Positions 52,134 through 60,973 are shown, numbered from the stretch's first letter. The stretch is 64,000 bases of DNA from an uncultured Lachnospiraceae bacterium (GCA_934317005.1 CAKREB010000013.1:31972-95971), one strand, 5' to 3'. The notes: a model not told the origin generated them from the letters alone. Program-made: numbers and translations.

Positions 52134-53420
52134 ATGGAAGCATTCATGTGGTTTGTCGAAGCAGCGGCAACTTTTATCGAAAGCTATCTTTTGTTAGAAG
52201 TGACAGGAATCCTATTGCACGAAGAGATGACTGTAGACAGAAGGTGGAAACAGGCAGGCATTACATTGGTAGAGTTTTTGGGAACGATGCTCTGTAACCG
52301 GGTGCAGTTGGTTTCTGTACTTCCTTTATTAGTGATGGCTGCGATCATGCTGTCATTACAGAAAATTATTTTAAAAAGGCGATTATTCTGGTGTACGATT
52401 ATCTTTGGATTTTATATGGTTGCCGTGACCATGATCGATTATCTTGTGGTATATTCTGCAGCAAAGCTGCTCAAGATGCATTTTGAGGCTTTAGTGAGTG
52501 ATGTGGGATATCGACGGGTATTCTGTATTGTCTTTTCAAAGGGAATATTGATCTTGATCGTAGAGCTGGTGCGGTATCTTTCGCTGGATGTTACAAAAGT
52601 ACATACGAAAAGAAATGTGTTTATTCTTCTAACAATCGCTGCATTTTGCAGTGCACCGGTAGTGATGTTATTAAACTACAGCAGTTTGTATGAACTTGGC
52701 GGTGTCTTTGTATGGATATTACTAATATTTCTACTGGCAGTTGTCCTGCTGATCAAATATATTGTCAACAATGAAAAGAAATATCAGCAGGAACTGTCTT
52801 TGGAGATAGAAAATACAAAAAATAAAATGCTAGAGGATACTCTCCTGGATCTGGAAGAAAGTTTTAGTATGTGGCGAAGCAGTGTACATGATTATAAGCA
52901 TACGATCTTATATATGCAGCATCTTCTGGATGATAACCGGGTTGATGAGCTAAAACAGTATTTGAGTGGTGAAAATGAAAAACTGTTGCATGCTGCTCAT
53001 TACTACAAAACAGGAAACTCCATGTTGGATGTGGTGATCAACACAAAATATAGAATAATGAAGCAGAAAAATATCATCTTTATGAATGATATCAGCCTTT
53101 TACAGGAGATACCGATCAATGAACTGGATCTGGGAATCCTTTTGGGCAATCTGTTAGATAATGCGATCGAGGCATCTGTTCAAAGCGAAGAATCATACAT
53201 CTCCCTTGTGATACAATGTAAAAATCACCTTATGGAATTAGAACTTACAAATTCCTATGATAAGAAGCGTATGCAGGATTTTCAGACCACGAAGAAAGAA
53301 AAGCGATTCCATGGAATTGGTCTGAAAAGTGTCGAAAAGATAGTAGAGCGTTACGATGGAAAAATGGAGCGCATTGTACATGAGGAAGAGGTAATTGTAA
53401 AGATTGTTTTTACCTGCTAA
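52134..53420 (+). CDS. agrC: AgrC-like GHKL sensor histidine kinase
   Basis: 428 residues from ATG 52134 behind GGAGGAAGA (GTG 52131 is the alternative). Six hydrophobic segments fill residues 1-210, the expected receptor for an extracellular cyclic peptide. The kinase part has His252 in SVHDYKHT (HPK10-type box), N-box LLGNLLDNAIEAS (near 337) and G-box GIGLKSVEKIVERY (near 393). It follows the regulator gene by 16 bases and should be its partner. Confidence 0.9.
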   Translation: MEAFMWFVEAAATFIESYLLLEVTGILLHEEMTVDRRWKQAGITLVEFLGTMLCNRVQLVSVLPLLVMAAIMLSLQKIILKRRLFWCTIIFGFYMVAVTMIDYLVVYSAAKLLKMHFEALVSDVGYRRVFCIVFSKGILILIVELVRYLSLDVTKVHTKRNVFILLTIAAFCSAPVVMLLNYSSLYELGGVFVWILLIFLLAVVLLIKYIVNNEKKYQQELSLEIENTKNKMLEDTLLDLEESFSMWRSSVHDYKHTILYMQHLLDDNRVDELKQYLSGENEKLLHAAHYYKTGNSMLDVVINTKYRIMKQKNIIFMNDISLLQEIPINELDLGILLGNLLDNAIEASVQSEESYISLVIQCKNHLMELELTNSYDKKRMQDFQTTKKEKRFHGIGLKSVEKIVERYDGKMERIVHEEEVIVKIVFTC

Positions 53421-53477
53421 ATCTGTTTAAGAAATGTTTAAATATAGAGAATTTAGGTGCTTGAAATGCGAAAAAAT

Positions 53478-53519
53478 ACCAAAAACGCACAAAAAGCTAC
53501 CAAAAACGCACAAAAACCG
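53478..53519. promoter_or_regulatory. Tandem 21-bp direct repeat, candidate AgrA operator
   Basis: TACCAAAAACGCACAAAAA plus two bases occurs twice in direct contact (53478-53498, 53499-53519), 20 of 21 identical. A TATAAC -10-like box lies at 53541. Period and position fit a LytTR operator for agrD-agrB. A second shorter repeat, TGTTTAA twice at an 11-base period, lies near 53426. Confidence 0.55.
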
Positions 53520-53536
53520 CACAGAGCGGTTTTTTG
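53513..53536 (+). terminator. Terminator or attenuator between agrC and agrD
   Basis: AAAAACCGC-ACAGA-GCGGTTTTTT is a 9-bp hairpin with a U-tract. It overlaps the second 21-bp repeat and lies 47 bases before agrD. Confidence 0.75.
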
Positions 53537-53582
53537 TGTTATAACGGAATTGCAAGGGTGATTAGGAAAGGAGGCAGGTAAT

Positions 53583-53732
53583 ATGGGTGAGAAATTAGGA
53601 AAATTATTAGAAAAAGCCGCTACGGTTGCAGTAGATTCTGCATCGCATGCTTTTCTGTATGAACCGGAAGTTCCGGCACAGTTGCTGCATCAGGACTGTA
53701 AGACTGAGGAAAATAAGCTTGATGAGGAATAA
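53583..53732 (+). CDS. agrD: AgrD-like cyclic lactone autoinducer peptide precursor (serine type)
   Basis: A 49-residue frame starts at 53583 behind AAAGGAGG. Its layout is that of AgrD: an amphipathic N-terminal helix (GEKLGKLLEKAATVAV), a short signal segment DSASHAFL, then the conserved acidic recognition stretch YEPEVPAQLL and a charged tail. By alignment with known AgrD (ring CDFIM before DEVEVP in S. aureus; CLWFT before HQPEEP in C. perfringens), the five-residue ring would be Ser21-His-Ala-Phe-Leu25. Serine replaces the usual cysteine, so the signal would be a lactone. The only Cys (39) lies in the discarded tail. Flanked by agrC and agrB. Confidence 0.82.
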   Translation: MGEKLGKLLEKAATVAVDSASHAFLYEPEVPAQLLHQDCKTEENKLDEE

Positions 53733-53970
53733 GAAGATGGACATGCGTAGATAGGGCGCATAAGGAGATGTATATTATACTGAATGTGCGCAGTAGGGTG
53801 AAAGTTAGACGATAGGATAAAGACAGTGAAAGGATAAATATTTAATCAGTCTTGCGGATGAAAGTGCCGTTCCATGTAGAATGCTCAGAATAGGGTTGTA
53901 CATCAAAGTCGTATAATGGGGAGACTCATGGAGTGTTTTACGTGGAGTGGCATATTAGCTGGAGGGGAGC
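53733..53970 (+). other. 238-base gap between agrD and agrB
   Basis: The gap holds a TATAAT at about 53911 without a good -35 and several short frames without ribosome binding sites. No hairpin with a U-tract is visible, so agrD and agrB may still share a transcript. Confidence 0.35.
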
Positions 53971-54552
53971 ATGTTTAGAGAGTTAAGTGAAAGAATTACG
54001 ATTTGGGGGATCAACAGAAAATGGCTTGACATTGAAAAAAGAAGGATTTATGAATATGGTCTGGAGGTAATCCTGTTAAATGTCAGCATTTTACTAATTT
54101 GCCTGATGGTTAGTTTGTTACAGGGAACAATGTTGTTTTTTGGAATGCTCGTGATGGTGTTTATACCGCTTCGTACATCGGTCGGAGGGATTCATGCTTC
54201 AAAATGTGAAATATGTTTTGGAAGCTCGATACTGCTATATTGCGTTTTGATGGAACTAAGTGGTGCAGCTTATCGTTGGGGTCATTCCTGGTTGTGGGGA
54301 ATATCTTTTATGGCAGCGGTTGTATTTCTTTGGATCGTTGCTCCGGTGAAAAATAAAAAAAGAACGTACGAAATGACTGGGATAAAGGAAAAGAGGAAAA
54401 AAGCGCATGGCATACTGGTGGGTAATGTTGTGCTTTTTATAGCAGCATATTGTTACGTGCCGCGTATTGCCTGCTATCAGGTGATACAAATATTGGGAGT
54501 GTGTATGATCGCGCTTCTGGGAATCGTAGAGCGCGTGGAAAAAGTGGAGTAG
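53971..54552 (+). CDS. agrB: AgrB-like peptide-processing membrane protease
   Basis: 193 residues, starting behind GGAGGGGAGC. The catalytic pattern is clear: RTSVGGIHASKCEICF, with His75 and Cys82 seven residues apart as in staphylococcal AgrB (His77, Cys84). Five or so TM helices (about 32-50, 52-68, 84-100, 106-122, 145-185) surround it. AgrB cleaves the C-terminal tail of AgrD and closes the ring. Length is normal. Its separation from agrD by 238 bases is unusual. Confidence 0.9.
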   Translation: MFRELSERITIWGINRKWLDIEKRRIYEYGLEVILLNVSILLICLMVSLLQGTMLFFGMLVMVFIPLRTSVGGIHASKCEICFGSSILLYCVLMELSGAAYRWGHSWLWGISFMAAVVFLWIVAPVKNKKRTYEMTGIKEKRKKAHGILVGNVVLFIAAYCYVPRIACYQVIQILGVCMIALLGIVERVEKVE

Positions 54553-54614
54553 GGAAAGTTACGATATAAAAAATGGGGTATTTGACGAATATAATGTTAA
54601 TAGGAAGCATACCG

Positions 54615-54647
54615 AAAAGAGGAATTGTTGATATATTCCTCTTTTTT
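54615..54647 (+). terminator. Terminator after agrB
   Basis: AAAAGAGGAAT pairs with ATTCCTCTTTT across nine bases and is followed by TT. Confidence 0.8.
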
Positions 54648-54694
54648 GTGTATAGTAAATTCTGATATGCAAATAAAAGAAAGAAGGATAGAAT

Positions 54695-56056
54695 ATGCAG
54701 ACTTCAGAAGAAAGATTGGGAACACAGCCATTAGGAAAGCTGATGTTTTCTATGGGAATACCAACTTTGATCGCACAGTTGATTAATTTATTGTATAATA
54801 TTGTGGATCGAATCTATATTGGGCAAGGGGTAGGAAGAGAGGCTTTAACCGGAGTGGGGTTGACTCTTCCGATTATTACGATTGTGTCTGCATTCAGTGC
54901 ATTTGCAGGAGCAGGTGGTGCACCACTTGCAGCGATTGCGATGGGACAGGGAAATAAGAAAAGAGCAGAAAATATTTTAGGAAATGTGTTTACGTTACTT
55001 TGCATCTTTACGGCAGGGTTGATTGTGGTATTGGCATGGTTTCACAAGCCGTTTTTGTATCTTGTGGGGGCAAGTGACAGAACATATCCTTATGCGGCAG
55101 CGTATTTAAATATTTATTTGCTTGGAACGCTTTTTGTTCAGATTGTGATTGGACTAAATCCGTTTATTACTGCACAGGGGAAACCGAAAATTGCGATGGG
55201 GTCTGTGTTGATCGGGGCGGTTTGTAATATTATTTTAGATCCTGTTTTTATTTTTGGATTCCATATGGGAGTGCGGGGAGCAGCACTGGCAACGGTACTG
55301 TCACAGTGTGCCGGCGCAATCTGGGTATTGCGCTTTATGATATCACCCAATACGTCTCTTCGCTTAAAAAAGAGATATTTAAAACCGGATCTCAAGCTGC
55401 TCCGTAGCATTATGGCATTGGGCGTCTCTCCTTTTATCATGCAGAGTACGGAAAGTCTGATTTCCATTGTGATGAGCAGCGGACTGCAACGGTATGGTGG
55501 AGATGTCTATGTTGGTTCCTTGACGATACTGCAGAGTGTGATGCAGTTGATTACGGTGCCGATTCAAGGGTTTACGCAGGGGGTACAGCCGATACTAAGT
55601 TATAACTTCGGTGCTTCTAAGCTCGACCGAGTACGTGCTGCTTACCGCAGGATTATTGCTTTAACCGCAGGGGTGTCCTTTGGGTTAACATTACTTGCTA
55701 TGCTTTTTCCACAGATTTTGGCAAAAATGTTTACACAGGATCAGGAATTGATTGAACTTGTGGAAAAGGTAGCACCAATCTTTTTGGCCGGTATGTTGAT
55801 TTTTGGAATTCAGATGGGATGTCAGACGACATTTATGGGATTGGGACAGGCAAAGATTTCTCTTTTTATGGCGTTGCTGCGCAAAGTGATTCTGCTGATT
55901 CCGTTTGCGATTCTGTTTCCGATGATCACACACAATGTTATGAGTATTTACTTCGCAGAGTGTATCGCAGATGTGATGGCGGCAACAATCTGTGGAGTGG
56001 TGTTTTTGTGCAATATTCAAAAGATCTTGGAAAAAGGACCGGCAGCAGGAGCGTAA
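54695..56056 (+). CDS. MATE family efflux transporter
   Basis: 453 residues with twelve TM helices. The N-terminal TQPLGKLMFSMGIPTLIAQL-like start (split by the first helix), DRIYIGQGVG, GGAPLAAIAMGQG and the second-half QPILSYNFGASK are MATE motifs. It would export drugs or other organic cations using Na+ or H+. It has its own binding site (GAAAGAAGG) behind the agrB terminator, so it is probably not part of the agr operon. The substrate is unknown. Confidence 0.92.
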   Translation: MQTSEERLGTQPLGKLMFSMGIPTLIAQLINLLYNIVDRIYIGQGVGREALTGVGLTLPIITIVSAFSAFAGAGGAPLAAIAMGQGNKKRAENILGNVFTLLCIFTAGLIVVLAWFHKPFLYLVGASDRTYPYAAAYLNIYLLGTLFVQIVIGLNPFITAQGKPKIAMGSVLIGAVCNIILDPVFIFGFHMGVRGAALATVLSQCAGAIWVLRFMISPNTSLRLKKRYLKPDLKLLRSIMALGVSPFIMQSTESLISIVMSSGLQRYGGDVYVGSLTILQSVMQLITVPIQGFTQGVQPILSYNFGASKLDRVRAAYRRIIALTAGVSFGLTLLAMLFPQILAKMFTQDQELIELVEKVAPIFLAGMLIFGIQMGCQTTFMGLGQAKISLFMALLRKVILLIPFAILFPMITHNVMSIYFAECIADVMAATICGVVFLCNIQKILEKGPAAGA

Positions 56057-56353
56057 TGGAGGATTGTAGAACCAGATGGTAAAATGTGTTATGGTGTATC
56101 CGTCATCCGATGAACCTTCACCAGAAAATACAGATTTTCAAATTTTGGGGAATAATGTACAAGTATAATCTGTGATTTTGTGATAAGATACACTAGTATA
56201 GCGAATCATACATAATGGATACATTGGTCAGCCTGCATTTCGATAACACATGATTTTCGCTGTGCGAAGCGTGGCTGCAGCTACGGGGAATACAGGCAGG
56301 CGTTGTAAAAAATGTATGAAAAATGGTATGCATAGAGGGAGGTTTCAGATATT
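56057..56353 (+). promoter_or_regulatory. 297-base leader of thiM with structured element, no TPP riboswitch seen
   Basis: GCCTG (56231-56235) pairs with CAGGC (56293-56297), with ATTTC/GGAAT next to it, enclosing a TTCGC-TGT-GCGAA hairpin (56256-56268). A GGTG/CACC hairpin lies near 56090-56115. The conserved TPP-aptamer segments (CTGAGA; GAACCTGAT) are absent. Confidence 0.4.
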
Positions 56354-57196
56354 ATGGCAGGAAAGAATGAAATTACTTTTGGACAGATTTTAGATCAGGT
56401 TCACAGTCGTACTCCGCTGGTACACAACATCACGAACTATGTGACGGTAAATGATGTGGCAAATGTGTTATTGGCATGTGGCGGCAGCCCGATCATGTCC
56501 GATGATCCGGGAGACGTAGAGGATATTACATCGATTTGTGGAGGATTAAATATTAATATAGGTACGTTAAACCAGCATACGATCCCTTCCATGTTTGCAG
56601 CAGGCAAGAAAGCAAACGAACTGGGACATGTGGTTTTATTAGATCCGGTTGGTGCTGGTGCAAGCGGACTTCGCACGAGAACCGCAAATGAGCTTCTGGA
56701 AAAAGTACATTTTACTGCAATCCGTGGAAATATCTCAGAGGTAAAAACGTTGATGCTAGGCAGTGGCAGCACAAGAGGTGTGGATGCTGATGTGGCAGAC
56801 AGTGTGACGGAAGAAAATTTAGATGAGGTTATCCGTACATTAAAGGCATTTGCTAAGGAAAAGGACTGTATCGTTGCTGTGACAGGTGCGATCGATCTGG
56901 TATGTGACAAGGAACACTGCTATGTCATAAGAAATGGTATGCCACAGATGAGTTCCATTACAGGAACAGGATGTCAGCTTTCCGGCTTGATGACAGCGTA
57001 CATGGTGGCAAATCCAGAGCATGCCTTAGAAGCAGCAGCGGCAGCAGTGTGTCTGATGGGGCTTGCCGGTGAGATGGCCTGGTCACATATGGAGCCGTCA
57101 GACGGGAACTCTACCTATCGGAACCGGATCATTGATGCCATCTACAATATGGATGGCGAAACATTAGAAAAAGGAGCAAAATATGAACTGCGATAA
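56354..57196 (+). CDS. thiM: Hydroxyethylthiazole kinase
   Basis: 280 residues. TPLVHNITNYVTVNDVANVL, ACGGSPIMSDDP, VVLLDPVGAGAS, IRGNISEV and the GTGCQLSG anion loop are ThiM signatures. It phosphorylates 4-methyl-5-hydroxyethylthiazole in thiamine salvage. It overlaps thiE by 14 bases. The start follows AGGGAGG. Confidence 0.96.
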   Translation: MAGKNEITFGQILDQVHSRTPLVHNITNYVTVNDVANVLLACGGSPIMSDDPGDVEDITSICGGLNINIGTLNQHTIPSMFAAGKKANELGHVVLLDPVGAGASGLRTRTANELLEKVHFTAIRGNISEVKTLMLGSGSTRGVDADVADSVTEENLDEVIRTLKAFAKEKDCIVAVTGAIDLVCDKEHCYVIRNGMPQMSSITGTGCQLSGLMTAYMVANPEHALEAAAAAVCLMGLAGEMAWSHMEPSDGNSTYRNRIIDAIYNMDGETLEKGAKYELR

Positions 57197-57824
57197 GAAA
57201 GATTTCGTATTATATGCGGTCACAGACCGCCACTGGTTACATGGAGATACGTTGTATCATCAGGTAGAAGCTGCGCTAAAGGGAGGTACTACCTTCTTGC
57301 AGCTTCGGGAAAAGAATCTGGAGAAAGCAGCATTTTTAGAGGAAGCGGTCGAACTTCAGAAATTATGCAGATCCTATCACGTACCATTTATTATTAATGA
57401 TAACGTAGAGATTGCTTTACGGATGGATGCAGATGGTGTGCATGTGGGACAGAGTGACATGGAAGCCGGTGATGTGCGTGCAAAGCTGGGACCGGATAAG
57501 ATCATTGGTGTTTCAGCACAGACGGTAGAACAGGCACTTTTAGCAGAAAAGCATGGCGCAGATTATCTCGGAGTAGGAGCCGTATTTCCTACCAGTTCTA
57601 AGGATGATGCGACAGAGGTGAGCTTTGAGACATTACAGGCAATCTGTCAGGCAGTCAGCATTCCGGTTGTTGCAATCGGCGGTGTGAGCACGCAGAATGT
57701 CATGCAGCTTGCCGGAAGCGGGATTGATGGGATTGCCGTGATCAGTGCAATATTTGCCCAGAAGGATATCGAAGCGGCTGCAAAAGAACTGCGCAGCCTG
57801 ACAGAACAGATGTTATCCCGGTAA
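57183..57824 (+). CDS. thiE: Thiamine-phosphate synthase
   Basis: 213 residues. GTTFLQLREKNLE, FIINDNVEIALRMDADGVHVGQ (in parts), IGVSAQTVEQ, GAVFPTSSK and VAIGGVSTQN match the TIM-barrel ThiE family. It joins thiazole and pyrimidine phosphates to thiamine phosphate, the step after ThiM. No thiD is next to it. Confidence 0.96.
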   Translation: MNCDKKDFVLYAVTDRHWLHGDTLYHQVEAALKGGTTFLQLREKNLEKAAFLEEAVELQKLCRSYHVPFIINDNVEIALRMDADGVHVGQSDMEAGDVRAKLGPDKIIGVSAQTVEQALLAEKHGADYLGVGAVFPTSSKDDATEVSFETLQAICQAVSIPVVAIGGVSTQNVMQLAGSGIDGIAVISAIFAQKDIEAAAKELRSLTEQMLSR

Positions 57825-57914
57825 AAGAGATTCCAGTGAAAAATGCTTCTAGCAGTAGCATTTACACTAGAAAATATAAGTGTTATTAAACAGAGAAAGG
57901 AAGATAAAATTATT

Positions 57915-59177
57915 ATGAAGATAGCAAAGAAGCCACCGATGGGGTGGAATAGTTGGGATTGTTTTGGAACGTCGGTTACAGAAGAGCAGGTACGTGCCAA
58001 TGCAGAATATATGGCAGAACATTTAAAGAAGTTTGGCTGGGAATACGTTGTCGTTGATATTCAGTGGTATCAGCCAACAGCATCCAATCACGAGTATGTT
58101 CCGTTTGCGGATCTGTGCATGGATGAATATGGCCGCCTGATACCGGCACAGAACCGTTTTCCAAGTGCAAAGGATGGAAAAGGTTTCACGGCACTTGCCG
58201 AATACATCCACAGCTTAGGCTTGAAATTTGGGATTCATATTATGCGCGGTATGCCACGCATGGCAGCACACAATAATCTGCCGGTCAAGGACTCTGAATT
58301 TACAGCGCGTCAGGTTGCAGATCCGAACTCTATCTGTGAATGGAATCCGGATATGTACGGATTAAAGTGCGAACAGGAAGAAGCAGGAGCCAGAGCATAT
58401 TATAAGAGTATTTTTCAAATGTACGCCGAGTGGGGTGTTGATTTTGTCAAGGTAGATGATATTGCAAGAGAATACCCACATTGTAAGCGTGAGATCGAGA
58501 TTATTTCCGAAGCTTGCCGGAATGCAGGGCGTGACATCGTATTAAGTCTGTCACCGGGGCCGGCACCGATCGAGCAGGCAGAACATTTGAAGCAGTATGC
58601 CAATATGTGGCGTATTACAGATGATTTTTGGGATAAATGGGAACTGTTGTTAGAGATGTTTGATCGTGCAGAACACTGGTGTATCCATTCCGGACCGGGA
58701 CACTGGCCGGATGCAGATATGCTCCCTGTCGGGGCACTTCGTCAGGATTATCGGAGCGAGGACTGGACAGAGTTTACGGAGGACGAGCAGATTACGATGT
58801 TATCTTTGTGGTGTATGATGCGTTCTCCATTGATGGTGGGGGCACACCTTCCGAAAAATGATGAATTTACCTTAAAGCTTTTGACGAATGCAGATATTTT
58901 GGAGATTGAGGAAAAGTCGCACTGTGCACATCCGTTATTCCGGAATGAAAAGGAGATTGCATGGATTGCGCCGATGAAGGATAGTACAGGTGTCTATGTA
59001 GCGTTATTTAATATTTCCGATGAAGCAAGAAAGATCACATTTTCTTTGCCGGAGTATGAACTCGATCACTACCAGACGGTAAAGGAGTTGTGGAGTCAGG
59101 AGAAGATATCTGGTGCAAAGGTATTAGAACCGACTGTTCCGGCGCATGGTGCAGTAGTCTATCGCATGGAAGACTGA
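57915..59177 (+). CDS. GH27 family alpha-galactosidase-like glycosidase
   Basis: 420 residues from ATG 57915 (AAAGGAAG upstream). PPMGWNSWDCFGT opens the (beta/alpha)8 barrel. The likely nucleophile is Asp181 or Asp182 (DFVKVDDIA) and the acid/base Asp236/Asp237 (WRITDDFWD); GHWPDADMLPVG is a further GH27 motif. A C-terminal beta-sandwich starts near residue 335. No signal peptide, so it acts in the cytosol on imported alpha-galactosides or related sugars. Alpha-N-acetylgalactosaminidase or beta-L-arabinopyranosidase activity is possible. No transporter genes flank it. Confidence 0.88.
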   Translation: MKIAKKPPMGWNSWDCFGTSVTEEQVRANAEYMAEHLKKFGWEYVVVDIQWYQPTASNHEYVPFADLCMDEYGRLIPAQNRFPSAKDGKGFTALAEYIHSLGLKFGIHIMRGMPRMAAHNNLPVKDSEFTARQVADPNSICEWNPDMYGLKCEQEEAGARAYYKSIFQMYAEWGVDFVKVDDIAREYPHCKREIEIISEACRNAGRDIVLSLSPGPAPIEQAEHLKQYANMWRITDDFWDKWELLLEMFDRAEHWCIHSGPGHWPDADMLPVGALRQDYRSEDWTEFTEDEQITMLSLWCMMRSPLMVGAHLPKNDEFTLKLLTNADILEIEEKSHCAHPLFRNEKEIAWIAPMKDSTGVYVALFNISDEARKITFSLPEYELDHYQTVKELWSQEKISGAKVLEPTVPAHGAVVYRMED

Positions 59178-59287
59178 TACATATATTCCGATGATTTCTG
59201 CCTGTAATGCGTTTGTACACCGTTTTCGAAATGATGTACCGGAGAGATATTCTGGATTTTTATAAAAATAAAAAGTAACGAAAAGCA

Positions 59288-59321
59288 ACCGGTGTGCTGT
59301 TTGAGCATACCGGTCTTTTTT
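59288..59321. terminator. Terminator between the GH27 gene and hcp
   Basis: ACCGGTGTGCT (59288-59298) pairs with AGCATACCGGT (59304-59314), one wobble, followed by CTTTTTT. It lies between convergent genes and may serve both. Confidence 0.8.
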
Positions 59322-59346
59322 CGTTTCCTCATTATTTTTATGATCC

Positions 59347-60906
59347 TTATCCGAGGATGCTTTTGATATCTTCTTCCGGTGTGCTGCTCTTTTTGATGTG
59401 GTAATTTTCGACCAGAACATTTAAGACATTTTCCGAGAGAAATGCTGGGAGCGTTGGCCCTAAATAAATATTCTGGATACCTAATGAGAGCAATGTCAGC
59501 AAAATGCAGACTGCCTTCTGCTCATACCAGGAAAGGATCAGCGATAGTGGCAGTTCATTAACGGTACATTGAAATGCATCGGCAAGGGCAAGTGCGACAG
59601 AGATGGCACTGTAAGCATCGTTACATTGTCCCATATCTAAAATTCTCGGAATACCCTCAATCGTTCCAAGATCCAGATCATTTAAACGGTATTTGCCACA
59701 GGCGAGAGTCAGAATAATAGTGTCCATCGGGAGTTTTTTGGCAAATTCCGTGTAATAACTTCTTCCGGGAGCGGCACCATCACAACCACCGATCAGGAAA
59801 ATGTGACGAATCTTCCCCTGATTGATCAGGTCAATGATCTTACCGGCTTGGGAAAGCACTGCTTCGTGGGCAAATCCGGTAGTAACGGTTGAACCGCCAT
59901 TGATGCCGGTCATAGGATGATCTTCCGGATAGCCGCCACATTCGATTGCCTTTTGGATGACAGGAGTAAAATCTTTATCGGCTCCAATGTGTACCAGTTC
60001 AGGATAGGAAACGACAGATGTGGTAAAAACCCGGTCACAGTAACTTTGACGTACCGGCATAAGGCAGTTTGTAGTAAAAAGAATAGGGGCAGGAATGTTA
60101 TGAAACTCTGATTGCTGGCTCTGCCATGCAGTTCCAAAATTTCCTTTCAGATGAGGATACTTTTTCAGCTTAGGATAGCCATGTGCCGGAAGCATCTCAC
60201 TGTGGGTATAGATGTTGATGCCTTTGTCCTTTGTCTGTTCCAAAAGAAGTTCCAGATCATGCAGATCATGACCACTGACAACGATAAAGGGGCCTTTTTC
60301 AATCGTGAGTGGAACATCTGTAGGAACGGGGTTGCCATAGGTCTGTGTGTTGGCAGTGTCTAAAAGCTTCATACACTTAAAATTGATTTCGCCCGTTTTT
60401 AAAACGAGTGGCAGCAGATGATCCATATCGTAGTTTTCACCAAGTGCAGCCAGACCTTCATAGAAGAAGTCAAAGACTTCTCTGTCGGTATAGCTTAAAG
60501 CATAGGCGTGATAAGCATAGGCTGCCATGCCGCGCAGCCCGAATAAGATCAGAGATTTCAGAGAACGGATATCCTCATTGGCATTCCAAAGATTAGAAGT
60601 ATCATAATCCTCAGTGTTTTGATCAATCTTTCTTTTCTCATCGTGTACTTCATCAATCAGAGTACGAATCGTATCGTTATTAAAATTTACATTGGTAATT
60701 GTAGTGAAAAGCCCTTTTAAGATTAACTCATCAGAGCGGTCGGTAGGATGAAAAGTTTTTACGGCGCGCGCTAAACCAATCAGACTTCCGGTCAGCTTAT
60801 CCTGCAGATTGGCAGTATCCGATTTTTTACCGCAGACACCGGCGTGTCCTGTACATCCGGTATTGTGTGCGGTTTGTTGACATTGAAAACAAAACATTTC
60901 GCTCAT
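59347..60906 (-). CDS. hcp: Hybrid cluster protein (hydroxylamine reductase)
   Basis: 519 residues. The N-terminal CFQCQQTAHNTGCTGHAGVC gives a Cx2Cx8Cx6C iron-sulfur motif, one residue longer than the Cx5C of Desulfovibrio. Later Cys and Glu ligands of the hybrid cluster are visible around TTNCLMP, GGCDGA and TLACGKYRLND. Hcp reduces nitric oxide or hydroxylamine and protects anaerobes from nitrosative stress. The start follows AAAGGAAATACG. It is divergent from the HD-GYP gene. Confidence 0.95.
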   Translation of the reverse strand: MSEMFCFQCQQTAHNTGCTGHAGVCGKKSDTANLQDKLTGSLIGLARAVKTFHPTDRSDELILKGLFTTITNVNFNNDTIRTLIDEVHDEKRKIDQNTEDYDTSNLWNANEDIRSLKSLILFGLRGMAAYAYHAYALSYTDREVFDFFYEGLAALGENYDMDHLLPLVLKTGEINFKCMKLLDTANTQTYGNPVPTDVPLTIEKGPFIVVSGHDLHDLELLLEQTKDKGINIYTHSEMLPAHGYPKLKKYPHLKGNFGTAWQSQQSEFHNIPAPILFTTNCLMPVRQSYCDRVFTTSVVSYPELVHIGADKDFTPVIQKAIECGGYPEDHPMTGINGGSTVTTGFAHEAVLSQAGKIIDLINQGKIRHIFLIGGCDGAAPGRSYYTEFAKKLPMDTIILTLACGKYRLNDLDLGTIEGIPRILDMGQCNDAYSAISVALALADAFQCTVNELPLSLILSWYEQKAVCILLTLLSLGIQNIYLGPTLPAFLSENVLNVLVENYHIKKSSTPEEDIKSILG

Positions 60907-60973
60907 AACGTATTTCCTTTCTGCTGTTACATGATTTCCATTTTTGAAAAATTGTTTGCCTTTCGGGCAGAAA

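Noticed and set aside
54695..56056. MATE exporter as part of the agr operon
   Set aside because: A strong terminator at 54615-54647 separates it from agrB, and AgrB-type systems do not normally need a MATE protein.
56057..56353. TPP riboswitch before thiM
   Set aside because: The conserved aptamer segments were looked for on both strands and not found.
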